From NCBI GenBank assembly GCA_934339365.1, contig CAKRHW010000002.1, forward strand, positions 372,001-436,000: 64,000 nucleotides of DNA, written 5' to 3'. This document shows positions 1-7,971 of this stretch, piece by piece; the stretch's first letter is position 1; each line of letters starts with the position of its first letter. A program made the position numbers and the translations under genes. The notes beneath the pieces were generated by a model. That model was not told where the DNA came from. It did not search any database and saw only the letters and a list, made by a program, of their open reading frames with translations. The DNA is from an uncultured Lachnospiraceae bacterium (GTDB taxonomy: Bacteria; Bacillota; Clostridia; Lachnospirales; Lachnospiraceae).

Positions 1-45
1 TACGGTCTTCCTGTATTAGTTCCGTTGTAATCATGCGTTTTTCCA
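1..45 (-). CDS. ruvB: RuvB Holliday junction helicase, N-terminal fragment
   Basis: Only the first 15 codons are inside the window, and the gene runs off the left edge. They read MEKRMITTELIQEDR, which resembles the usual RuvB N-terminus just before the SLRP segment. The gene starts 9 bases after the ruvA stop, the normal ruvA-ruvB arrangement. RuvB is the hexameric AAA+ motor that drives branch migration with RuvA. The call rests on this short match plus gene order. Confidence 0.85.
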
Positions 46-54
46 TATTTTAAT

Positions 55-660
55 TTAGACCCCCTCTCTCGATAAATTCTTTAAAGCTGCCGCTAAAATC
101 TTTTCTACATCCATCTTCTCTACATTCGGAATCGAATTCACTGCCCGTAATGCTTCCGAAGCAGAATAACCTAATGCTGTCAAGGCTTCTATTGCGTCAT
201 TTTTTTCACTTGCTTCTTCTATATCATAGTTATCGGTTCCATTTTCCATAACATCCGTAATATCTACTTTATCTTTTAACTCTATAATCAGCTTTTGTGA
301 GGTTTTTATTCCAATCCCCGGTGCCTTAGAAATTGTTTTAGCATCACCGGCAAGAATCGCCATTCGCAATTCATCTGGTGTAATCACACTTAAGATTCCT
401 AATGCACCCTTAGGTCCAATACCACTAACACCTAAAAGAAGACGAAATACATTTAAATCATCTCTTTTTAAAAATCCATACAACTGCATTGCATCTTCTC
501 TCACATAAAGATAGGTATGAATGCAAACATTCTGTCCGATTCCGGGCAATTTATGAAATATACTTGCCGGAATATAAATCTCATATCCGATTCCATTACA
601 CTTCAATATCATTCTGTCTTCATATAAATCAACAATCTCACCTTCTATAAACGAAATCAT
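55..660 (-). CDS. ruvA: Holliday junction branch migration protein RuvA
   Basis: RuvA binds four-way DNA junctions as a tetramer and loads RuvB for branch migration in recombinational repair. The product is about 201 residues, the normal family length. It has an N-terminal OB-fold (MISFIEGEIVD onward), two helix-hairpin-helix turns (GVSGIGPKGA and APGIGIKTSQ) and the C-terminal RuvB-contacting domain (NDAIEALTALGYS). I chose the ATG at 660 because AGGAAAG lies about six bases upstream; an in-frame ATG at 672 has poorer spacing. It is 21 bases downstream of the Gx-transporter gene and is probably co-transcribed with it and ruvB. Confidence 0.96.
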   Translation of the reverse strand: MISFIEGEIVDLYEDRMILKCNGIGYEIYIPASIFHKLPGIGQNVCIHTYLYVREDAMQLYGFLKRDDLNVFRLLLGVSGIGPKGALGILSVITPDELRMAILAGDAKTISKAPGIGIKTSQKLIIELKDKVDITDVMENGTDNYDIEEASEKNDAIEALTALGYSASEALRAVNSIPNVEKMDVEKILAAALKNLSREGV

Positions 661-681
661 ATCTTTCCTCATTTCTTTCCA

Positions 682-1203
682 TTATTCTAATTCTGACTGT
701 AATACTTTCGTAGTTCGTCTACAAATCACCATTGCCAGTAACCCATTACACAATCCTGCTATAAATCCAGCCATCATTAATATCGGATAATAATACCAGA
801 GCATTTTATTCTGAACCAAAAGAAACGCTGCCAAAAACTGACCAAGATTGTGTGTAATACCACCTGCAATACTACAGGTAACAATATGAAACCGGAATCT
901 ATAACAAATACACATAATAAGATAACTAAGCATTCCTCCTGCTAAGCTAAAACAAATACTAAACATATTCCCGAATAAAAAACCGGTTGCTAAAATACGA
1001 ACTACATCCACTACAAATCCGGCTTTGTATCTCATCTGATAAAGAACCATAACAACAATCAGATTTGGTAGTCCTATCTTAATACCCGGAACTCCTATAA
1101 TTACCGGAATCATCGATTCTATATAACTAAGAATCATTGCAAGCGCAGTAAATAAAGCCAAAAGTGAAATCCTTTTTGTTAAAAATCTGTCTTTTTCCTT
1201 CAT
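682..1203 (-). CDS. Gx transporter family membrane protein
   Basis: A 173-residue, strongly hydrophobic protein with about five membrane segments. It matches the Gx_transp family, often annotated heptaprenyl diphosphate synthase component I: an N-terminal RISLLALFTALAMILSYIE segment, then IPGIKIGLPNLI and GGMLSYLIM. Members commonly sit beside NusG-domain-II, FMN-binding and ApbE genes in Firmicutes and are thought to belong to flavin-based extracytosolic redox modules; the substrate is not established. Here it follows a NusG-II gene and precedes ruvA, with apbE and the Rnf genes nearby. A role linked to flavinylation is an inference from context. Confidence 0.82.
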   Translation of the reverse strand: MKEKDRFLTKRISLLALFTALAMILSYIESMIPVIIGVPGIKIGLPNLIVVMVLYQMRYKAGFVVDVVRILATGFLFGNMFSICFSLAGGMLSYLIMCICYRFRFHIVTCSIAGGITHNLGQFLAAFLLVQNKMLWYYYPILMMAGFIAGLCNGLLAMVICRRTTKVLQSELE

Positions 1204-1236
1204 CTGCTCTTTTTCCTTTTTCCTTCTCTTATTGTT

Positions 1237-1614
1237 TTATTTTACAATGCTGTCTATATCTGCCTCTCCTTCTATTGTGATAACAATCTTATGCGGAAGG
1301 CAGACAATGGACTGCCCTGTTTTTTTAATTTTCCCCTGTCTGATGCAGTCCTTTCCTTTACAATCTGCATCTTCCATCCATACCTGCCGGCTCTGAATGA
1401 TAAGCGTATTATGTCCACCGCCCTTATCAAACTGAATCTTCTGATTCTCTGATAAAGAACCTGTCCAGATTTCTTCGCCGTCAAATGTGACCACTACATT
1501 AGGCTTCGTTACCATCTTTTTCGACTTGTAATGAAACGGCTTCCAATATACCAGAAAAGAAGACAGCACAAATATACCCATACATATAAGGAAAGCTATA
1601 TCTCTTTTTTTCAA
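1237..1614 (-). CDS. NusG domain II-containing membrane-anchored protein
   Basis: A 125-residue protein with one N-terminal membrane helix (about residues 6-24) and an extracytoplasmic NusG-domain-II-like fold. The family's cysteine segment is present: CKGKDC followed by IVCLPHK. The start is TTG at 1614, supported by AGGTGG six to seven bases upstream; no ATG occurs before residue 13. It is the first gene of a likely operon with the Gx transporter, ruvA and ruvB. The Gx/NusG-II pair recurs near ApbE-type flavin transferases, so I infer a role in membrane redox chemistry. The molecular function is unknown. Confidence 0.8.
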   Translation of the reverse strand: MKKRDIAFLICMGIFVLSSFLVYWKPFHYKSKKMVTKPNVVVTFDGEEIWTGSLSENQKIQFDKGGGHNTLIIQSRQVWMEDADCKGKDCIRQGKIKKTGQSIVCLPHKIVITIEGEADIDSIVK

Positions 1615-1703
1615 TGATTCCCACCTTTTCTAATCGAACTTATGTTTACTTTTTTTATATCATATCACAATCGTTTTAGAAATACAATTTATTTTTTATC
1701 TGA

Positions 1704-1732
1704 TTGTATCTTGTTTTTAAAAATGGTACAAT
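1704..1732 (+). promoter_or_regulatory. Putative sigma-A promoter of apbE
   Basis: TTGTAT (1704-1709), 17 bases, then TACAAT (1727-1732), 41 bases before the apbE ATG. The -10 is strong and the -35 weak. The region 1615-1772 also has to hold the minus-strand promoter of the NusG-II gene, which I could not place with confidence. Confidence 0.5.
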
Positions 1733-1772
1733 ATTTTGAAAATAGGATATACGGAAAAGAAAGGAACACGTT

Positions 1773-2801
1773 ATGCACAAGAAAAAAATAAACTTAATCT
1801 TACCACTTTTTCTTCTCATAATTTTTTGTATTCTTCCTATACAAGGATGCAAAAAAAAGCCCGATTCTATTAGTAAAACGGACTTTTATTTTGATACTGT
1901 TGTTACAATTACAATTTATGATTCAGATAAAACTGAACTTCTAGATGAATGTTTCGCCATTTGTGACAAATACGAAAAGCTTTTTTCTAAAACCATTCCA
2001 GGAAGTGACATTGCCAAAATAAACCAGAACTCTCAAAAAGGCCAAAATACAACTACAATCTCTGATGATACTACTGCTATGATATCTACATCATTGAAAT
2101 ATTCCGAACTCACAAACGGAGCTTTTGACATTTCTATTTCTCCTTTGTCAGATTTATGGAATATCACGTCACAGAATCCTAAAATTCCTTCTAAAAAGGA
2201 AATTTCTTCCTGTTTAAAACGAACGGACTACAAAAAAATAAAAGTACATGATTCTTCCGTAACCCTTGGTGCCAGACAGGAATTAGATCTTGGCGGCATT
2301 GCCAAGGGCTACATTGCAGACAAACTAAAGGAATATCTCTTGAAACAGAATGTAAAAAGTGCTCTTATTAATCTTGGTGGTAACGTTTTAGAGGTTGGCC
2401 AAAAATCAAGTTCCTCTGACTTTACCATTGGAATTCAATATCCTTTCAAAGAAAACTCAGATATCATTGCAAAAGTCGTAGCAAAAGATAAATCAATTGT
2501 TTCAAGTGGCAGTTATGAACGTTATTTCAAAAAGAACGGAAAAATATATCACCATATTTTAGACCCGACCACAGGATTTCCAGCGGACAGCGATTTAAAC
2601 GGAGTCACCATTATATCTGATTCTTCCATGGATGGGGACTGTTTAAGCACATCCTGCTTTATCCTTGGCAGTAAAAAGGCTCAAAAACTGATTGAATCTC
2701 TGCCCCATGTAGAAGCTGTTTTCATATCAAAAGAAAATAAAATTACCGTTACAAGCGGTCTTTCTTACGAGCCATCTTCTAAAACCATCACTTTAAAATA
2801 A
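1773..2801 (+). CDS. apbE: FAD:protein FMN transferase (ApbE), lipoprotein
   Basis: ApbE transfers FMN from FAD to a Ser/Thr of target proteins outside the membrane. The known targets RnfG and RnfD are encoded just beyond its neighbour. The 342-residue product has a lipoprotein signal with lipobox IQGC (Cys26), the FDTVVTITIY segment, the DLGGIAKGYIADKL nucleotide-binding motif (about residues 170-185), SGSYERYF and the metal-binding HHILDPTTGFP stretch. AAGGA lies about eight bases before the ATG. It is convergent with the spoVAF-like gene, with only four bases between stops and no visible terminator, so the transcripts probably overlap. The modification of RnfG/RnfD is inferred from context and family. 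Confidence 0.95.
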   Translation: MHKKKINLILPLFLLIIFCILPIQGCKKKPDSISKTDFYFDTVVTITIYDSDKTELLDECFAICDKYEKLFSKTIPGSDIAKINQNSQKGQNTTTISDDTTAMISTSLKYSELTNGAFDISISPLSDLWNITSQNPKIPSKKEISSCLKRTDYKKIKVHDSSVTLGARQELDLGGIAKGYIADKLKEYLLKQNVKSALINLGGNVLEVGQKSSSSDFTIGIQYPFKENSDIIAKVVAKDKSIVSSGSYERYFKKNGKIYHHILDPTTGFPADSDLNGVTIISDSSMDGDCLSTSCFILGSKKAQKLIESLPHVEAVFISKENKITVTSGLSYEPSSKTITLK

Positions 2802-2805
2802 TCTG

Positions 2806-4227
2806 TTACCTGCTTTTTGAATTTTCATCTTTTAATTTCATACGGAACAATCTTCTCATTAACAATTTACCATCAAACGGCCATAACGGATAGATATAAC
2901 TTGTCCCTGTTATGGTCTTATTTGTTGCAATACAAACTGCGATAAAAATAATTCCTGCCACTAACCCCCATACGTCAAACAGCCTCGTTAAAATAAGGGT
3001 TATAATTCTCATAAATTTAAAAGCATATCCTAACTCATAACTTTCATGTGTAAAGGTTGCAATTGCCACCACTGCCATATAAAGCATAACTTCTGAATTA
3101 AACCATCCGGATTTTACAGCAAATTCTCCTATCACTAATGCCGCAATTAAACTTAATGGGGTATTTAACATGGTCGGCGTATTAATTGCCGCAAGTTTTA
3201 ATCCATCTACTGCAATTTCTAAAATCAGCAGTTGCAACAATATTGGAACATATACTTCTTCTTTTAGATTAATAAATTCTAACCATTTCGGAACCCAGTC
3301 TGGATTTTGTACCAAAAGCATATAAACCGGGGTCAGAAAAACAGATACAAAAGTAAGCAATGTTCTTGCAAATCTTAAATATGTTCCTGTTACCGGCGGG
3401 AAATAATAGTCATCCGCTTCTTCAATTACGTCAAAAATTGTGGTTGGAATAATAACTGCAGCAGGTGAATTATCTACTAACAAAATAATATGGCCCTCTA
3501 ATATGGATGCTGCCGTAGCATCTGGCCGTTCTGAATATTTAAACTTAGGAAATGGATTCCACCAGTGCCCCGGATACAAACATTCCGCCAGACTTTCCTG
3601 ATTCATGGTAAGTGCATCTACTTTAATATTCGCTATTTTATCACGAATATAATTTAATTGTTTCCTGTCTACCTGATTTTGCATATAACAGATACATACA
3701 TCTGTCCTTGAGGACATTCCAACTGTAAAAATTTCAAATGATAACTGTGTGCTCCGTATTCTCCGACGTACTAACGCAGCATTCTGTACCAATGTTTCTA
3801 CAAATCCATCCCTTGACCCACGCAGTACTTTGTACTTTGAAGGTTCTTCTACACTTCTCATCGGATACTGCCTGCAGTCAATAAGCAACACTTCTTCAAA
3901 TTTCTCGATAATCAGACATACAACACCTGACAAAAGCATTGTTTTTATTTTTTCCTCTTCTTTCGTAAAGTCCACTTCCACATAAGGAAAACACTTTGAC
4001 ATCTCATAAGCATTTTGTGGCATTTCATTTTTTGAAATATTCCTTAAAAAATCTTGTAATTTATTCATTAATTCATCTTTTACAAATCCATCAATACAAA
4101 AAAAGCATCCTTTTCTGTCTCCAACCTGGATCACACGATAAATAATGTCAAAATTTGATTCTACTCGGAACACCGTTTTAAACTGCTCTACTGTCTCCGA
4201 AAAATCTTTACATAATAAATGGGACAT
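2806..4227 (-). CDS. Spore germination protein, GerA/SpoVAF family
   Basis: A 473-residue membrane protein of the GerA superfamily. It has a soluble N-terminal half (to about residue 270) and a C-terminal half with several membrane helices. The sequence fits the SpoVAF branch: YSERPDATAASILEGHIILLVDNSPAAVIIPTT is the family signature region (about residues 231-263), followed by INTPTMLNTPLSLI in the membrane part. GerA-type proteins act in the inner spore membrane in nutrient sensing and ion release. AAGGAGG precedes the ATG. It lies 61 bases downstream of rnfB on the same strand without partner ger or spoVA genes. It could be read through from the rnf operon or have its own forespore promoter, which I did not find. 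Confidence 0.85.
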   Translation of the reverse strand: MSHLLCKDFSETVEQFKTVFRVESNFDIIYRVIQVGDRKGCFFCIDGFVKDELMNKLQDFLRNISKNEMPQNAYEMSKCFPYVEVDFTKEEEKIKTMLLSGVVCLIIEKFEEVLLIDCRQYPMRSVEEPSKYKVLRGSRDGFVETLVQNAALVRRRIRSTQLSFEIFTVGMSSRTDVCICYMQNQVDRKQLNYIRDKIANIKVDALTMNQESLAECLYPGHWWNPFPKFKYSERPDATAASILEGHIILLVDNSPAAVIIPTTIFDVIEEADDYYFPPVTGTYLRFARTLLTFVSVFLTPVYMLLVQNPDWVPKWLEFINLKEEVYVPILLQLLILEIAVDGLKLAAINTPTMLNTPLSLIAALVIGEFAVKSGWFNSEVMLYMAVVAIATFTHESYELGYAFKFMRIITLILTRLFDVWGLVAGIIFIAVCIATNKTITGTSYIYPLWPFDGKLLMRRLFRMKLKDENSKSR

Positions 4228-4288
4228 AATAACCTCCTTCCTGATTACTATGCCCCATTTTTTAACTAATACTCAATTCTTCCTAATT

Positions 4289-5092
4289 TTATTCTTCACT
4301 TTCTTTTTCAGATATTGTGATAATTTTCTTCGGACATTTCTCTGCACATTTTTTGCACTTTGTACACTTACTATAGTCAATATGTGCAATATTATCCTTT
4401 ACGGTGATTGCTTCTGATTCACATACTTTTTCGCACATTTTACAGGCAATACATCCTTTTTTACATGCAGCCATTACTTCCTTTCCTTTATCTTTAGAAC
4501 TACATGCCACACGAATTTCAGATTCATAAGGCACAAGCTCTATCAGACCTTTCGGACATGTTTTTACACATTTACCACATGCAACACAAAGTTCTTCATT
4601 TATCTTTGCAATTCCTTTTACGATAGAAATCGCACCAAATTCACACGCTGTTACACATGATCCATATCCTAAGCATCCATATTTACAGCTTTTATTTCCT
4701 CCTGCAAGATAAACGGCTTCCCTACAGCTCAGATTTCCACTGTATTCATATCTGTCCTTTGTACTTTCACAGTCACCTGCACATTTTACAAAAGCAACTT
4801 TTTTTACATTTTCAACTTCTACACCTAAAACAGCTGCTATTTCGTTTGCAGTTTTCTCACCCCCTACCGGACATCCATTTGCGGGTGCCTGTCCATCTGC
4901 AATTGCTTTTGCTAATGCTGCACATCCGGCATAACCGCAACCGCCACAATTATTTCCCGGAAGTAATCCTAATATATTTTCTTCTTTTTCGTTCGTCTGA
5001 ACTTTGAATTTTTCTCCTGCAATTCCTAAAAGAATTCCAATCAGCAAACCAACGCCACCTACTATTAAAGTCGCTATTATAATTCCAATCAT
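4289..5092 (-). CDS. rnfB: Rnf complex subunit B, iron-sulfur protein
   Basis: RnfB takes electrons from ferredoxin into the ion-pumping Rnf complex. The 267-residue product has an N-terminal membrane helix (about 3-25), the CGGCGYAGC cluster motif (Cys49, 52, 57 plus a Cys near 74), and ferredoxin-type cysteine motifs further on, including CVACGKCVKTCP, CIACKMCEKVC and CTKCKKCAEKCP. It is the last rnf gene, 13 bases after rnfA, with GGAGG before the ATG. Rnf couples ferredoxin:NAD+ oxidoreduction to a Na+ or H+ gradient; the ion cannot be told from this sequence. Confidence 0.97.
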   Translation of the reverse strand: MIGIIIATLIVGGVGLLIGILLGIAGEKFKVQTNEKEENILGLLPGNNCGGCGYAGCAALAKAIADGQAPANGCPVGGEKTANEIAAVLGVEVENVKKVAFVKCAGDCESTKDRYEYSGNLSCREAVYLAGGNKSCKYGCLGYGSCVTACEFGAISIVKGIAKINEELCVACGKCVKTCPKGLIELVPYESEIRVACSSKDKGKEVMAACKKGCIACKMCEKVCESEAITVKDNIAHIDYSKCTKCKKCAEKCPKKIITISEKESEE

Positions 5093-5105
5093 AATTACCT
5101 CCGCA

Positions 5106-5681
5106 CTATATCAATCCTGCAAATCCAAAAAAAGCAATTGCCATTAATCCTGATGTAATTAAAGTAATTGGCATTCCCTGAAACGGGACCGGAATATCAT
5201 TTCCTTCCATTCTCTCTCTTAGCCCTGCTAAAATAACAATTGCAATTGTAAATCCAACCGCCGTTCCAAAACCATTTACAATACTTTGTAACAGGCTGTA
5301 ACCATTATTTGCATTTGTAATCGCTACTCCTAAAACCGCACAGTTTGTTGTAATCAATGGCAGATAAACACCTAATGCTTCATATAATGCCGGCATACAT
5401 TTTTTTAAAACCATCTCAACAAATTGTACCAATGCAGCGATTACTAATATAAAGACAATCGTCTGCAAATAAGTCAAATCTAACGGAATCAAAATATACT
5501 GATACACCAGACTTGTAATCATGGAAGAAAGTGTAATTACAAAAATGACAGCTCCTCCCATTCCTGCTGCCGTACTAATTTTCTTTGATACACCCAGGAA
5601 TGGACATAATCCTAAAAACTGACTTAAGACTACATTATTTACAAGAGCGGCACCAACTGCCAGTAACAATAATTCTCTCAT
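5106..5681 (-). CDS. rnfA: Rnf complex membrane subunit A
   Basis: A 191-residue integral membrane protein with about six helices. It contains the RnfA/RnfE repeat signature (NNVVLSQFLGLCPFLGVSK near residues 15-33), mirrored by TTNCAVLGVAI in the second half. RnfA pairs with RnfE to form the inverted membrane core that carries a shared iron centre. The cysteines in LGLCPFLG and TNCAVLG fit those ligands. It starts three bases after the rnfE stop, indicating tight translational coupling. Confidence 0.97.
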   Translation of the reverse strand: MRELLLLAVGAALVNNVVLSQFLGLCPFLGVSKKISTAAGMGGAVIFVITLSSMITSLVYQYILIPLDLTYLQTIVFILVIAALVQFVEMVLKKCMPALYEALGVYLPLITTNCAVLGVAITNANNGYSLLQSIVNGFGTAVGFTIAIVILAGLRERMEGNDIPVPFQGMPITLITSGLMAIAFFGFAGLI

Positions 5682-5684
5682 CTT

Positions 5685-6398
5685 TTACACCTCTTTCTGA
5701 TTATCTGAATGCTTTTCTGTTTTTATCTCTGGTTTTGTTCCTATTCCTGATGAACATAAATTACAAGATGCACAATCTGTTTTTGAACAGCTTCCTTCTG
5801 CCAGCGTTCCTTTTTTCATCTTTATCTTATTCTGAATTGCCACAAGTCCTGCCAATACAAAAAATGCTCCCGGTGCCAGAATGAAAATTGTAATATGATA
5901 CTGTTCCGGAATCATTTTTATTCCTGCAATACTTCCGGCACCTAATATCTCACGAAATGCACCTAACACTGATAATCCAATTGTAAAACCAAGCCCCATT
6001 CCTAATCCGTCAAACGCCGAAGGCAGAACTGGATTTTTAGATGCATAGCTTTCTGCTCTTCCTAAAATAATACAGTTTACTACAATCAGTGGAATATAAA
6101 TTCCTAATGCTTCATTTAAAGATGGCAGGTATGCCTGCAGTAAAAACTGAACAATTGTAACCAGGCTGGCAACAATTACAATAAAAGCCGGAACTCTTAC
6201 TCTGTCTGGTATTATTTTTCTTAATAATGATATCAAAAAATTACTCATTACTAAAACAACTGTCGTCGTAAGCCCCATGCCTGCTCCATTGATCAAAGAT
6301 GTCGTAACAGCAAGAGTCGGACACATACCAAGCATTAAAACAAAGGTCGGATTTTCTTTTACAATTCCATTATATAAACGTTCTAAACATCGATTCAT
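5685..6398 (-). CDS. rnfE: Rnf complex membrane subunit E
   Basis: RnfE is the pseudo-symmetric partner of RnfA in the membrane core. The 237-residue product shows LMLGMCPTLAVTTS near the N-terminus and VNCIILGRAESYASK in the middle, the two family signatures with their cysteines. I use the ATG at 6398 (MNRCLERLYNG), preceded by AGGAGAAGG at good spacing; a longer frame to 6428 has no better site. The C-terminal tail after the last helix is extended and cysteine-containing (SCSKTDCASCNLC, about residues 203-215), which is unusual for RnfE and might bind metal or form disulfides. Confidence 0.95.
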   Translation of the reverse strand: MNRCLERLYNGIVKENPTFVLMLGMCPTLAVTTSLINGAGMGLTTTVVLVMSNFLISLLRKIIPDRVRVPAFIVIVASLVTIVQFLLQAYLPSLNEALGIYIPLIVVNCIILGRAESYASKNPVLPSAFDGLGMGLGFTIGLSVLGAFREILGAGSIAGIKMIPEQYHITIFILAPGAFFVLAGLVAIQNKIKMKKGTLAEGSCSKTDCASCNLCSSGIGTKPEIKTEKHSDNQKEV

Positions 6399-6414
6399 TT
6401 GTACCTTCTCCTTT

Positions 6415-7017
6415 CTATGACTCTTCACTTAGATATTGAAAACATTCAATTGCAGCATTGACACCTTTTGTCATTGCTTTTGTTGTAATCGTTGCTCCAC
6501 TAATTGCATCAATTTCATTTTCTTTAGTAGCTCCATTTTTTGTATAAGTGAATTTTTCAACTTTTTTATCTTTAAACTGATTTAAAAATGATGTTTCTTT
6601 TGCTTTCATACCTAAACCTGCTGTTTCATTAATTGTCAAAACAGATACACCACAAATTGTCCCATCCTGTTTTATTCCAACAGTAAAGGTAATATCACCA
6701 CCATATCCTTCATGCTCTGTTACTGTAATTACATATCCTAAATTCTGTTGTTTTTTTGCCGTCGCAACTTCATCCACAGTTGCTTCTCCTGATGTAATTC
6801 CCTTCTGTTCTAAGTATTTTTTAATCTGCTCTGCATCTATTTCCTTTTCCTCAAAATCCGTTGCATCTGTAAATACCGTCTGATATGCCTGATTCTTTCT
6901 TTCTATTTCCTGATTCTGTCTTGGTGTCTTTGTAATCTGATATACACTGCCTAACAAGAGACCGGCAATCAGAGTGATTCCACAAAGAACAACTGCATCT
7001 TTTATAATTTTATTCAT
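6415..7017 (-). CDS. rnfG: Rnf complex flavoprotein subunit G
   Basis: RnfG carries covalently bound FMN on the outer face. The 200-residue product has one N-terminal helix (about 8-26) and an FMN-binding domain ending in DAISGATITTKAMTKGV. The threonine of SGATITT is the expected FMN attachment site (the family motif is S/T-GAT-x-x-S/T), to be modified by the nearby ApbE. The ATG at 7017 (MNKIIKDAVV) is chosen because the longer frame reads back through the rnfD C-terminus; this start overlaps the rnfD stop by eight bases. Confidence 0.95.
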   Translation of the reverse strand: MNKIIKDAVVLCGITLIAGLLLGSVYQITKTPRQNQEIERKNQAYQTVFTDATDFEEKEIDAEQIKKYLEQKGITSGEATVDEVATAKKQQNLGYVITVTEHEGYGGDITFTVGIKQDGTICGVSVLTINETAGLGMKAKETSFLNQFKDKKVEKFTYTKNGATKENEIDAISGATITTKAMTKGVNAAIECFQYLSEES

Positions 7018-7957
7018 GCTTTCTTCCTGCCTTTCTCTCTCTTTTAATTCCAAAACCTGTCGGCATCGATATCCGGTCAATCAACGGTACAAGTAAGTTA
7101 CCAAGAATGATGGCATAGGAAACACCTTCTGCTGAATTGCCCCATAAACGAAAACAACCGGTTAAGATTCCTAATAAAATACCATATAAAATTCTTCCTT
7201 TATGCGTAATCGGACTCGTCACATAATCCGTTGCCATAAAAAACGCACCAAGCATAATTCCACCTCCGGAAAGTTGTGCCATTAAATAAGAACGGTCAAA
7301 CCCTCTAGATGAAAATAACGCCATAAAAATCGTAAAAGAAACAAGATATACCAGTGGAATACGAAAATCAATGATTTTTTTTGCAATTAAATAAACTCCA
7401 CCTAAAATTAATGCAACAGTACACGTTTCTCCAATTGTACCTGCAATATTACCTAAAAACATATCTGTTACATTAACAATTTTATTGTTTCTCATTACCG
7501 CAAGCGGAGTAGCAATCGATACTCCGTCTAATGTAAAATTCGTCATCTGTCCCGCAAAAGAAATCAGTAAAAAGCACCTGGCTCCTAATGCCGGATTCAT
7601 AAAATTCTGTCCAAGTCCTCCAAATAACTGTTTCACAATAATAATTGCAAAAATTCCTCCAAGGATTGCTATCCAATACGGAATTCCAACCGGAAGATTT
7701 AATGCAAGCAATAAACCTGTCACTACTGCACTTCCATCGCAGCTTACTTTCTTTTTCATTAATTTTAAATAAATCATTTCTGAAAGCATACAGGATAAAA
7801 TCGTAATCAGAATTACCCATAATGCGCGGATTCCGAAATGAATCACTCCAAATGCAGAAGCCGGGAATAAAGCAAATACAACATCCCACATAATACTCTT
7901 TGTTGTATCTTTTGCTCTGACATGTGGATTTGATGATACCTTTAATAACTCGCTCAT
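7010..7957 (-). CDS. rnfD: Rnf complex membrane flavoprotein subunit D
   Basis: RnfD is a polytopic membrane subunit with covalent FMN. The 315-residue product has the N-terminal motif SSNPHVRAKDTTKSIMWDVV, about ten membrane segments, NFMNPALGARCFLL, and the flavinylation region DGVSIATPLAV (about residues 144-154) whose threonine is the likely FMN site. The gene lies 14 bases after rnfC and overlaps rnfG, consistent with one rnfCDGEAB transcript. Confidence 0.96.
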   Translation of the reverse strand: MSELLKVSSNPHVRAKDTTKSIMWDVVFALFPASAFGVIHFGIRALWVILITILSCMLSEMIYLKLMKKKVSCDGSAVVTGLLLALNLPVGIPYWIAILGGIFAIIIVKQLFGGLGQNFMNPALGARCFLLISFAGQMTNFTLDGVSIATPLAVMRNNKIVNVTDMFLGNIAGTIGETCTVALILGGVYLIAKKIIDFRIPLVYLVSFTIFMALFSSRGFDRSYLMAQLSGGGIMLGAFFMATDYVTSPITHKGRILYGILLGILTGCFRLWGNSAEGVSYAIILGNLLVPLIDRISMPTGFGIKRERKAGRKHE

Positions 7958-7971
7958 ATCTGTCTACCTTT

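Noticed and set aside
7018..7080. Longer RnfG starting at 7080
   Set aside because: The extra residues are the rnfD C-terminus read in another frame; the ATG at 7017 gives the normal RnfG N-terminus.
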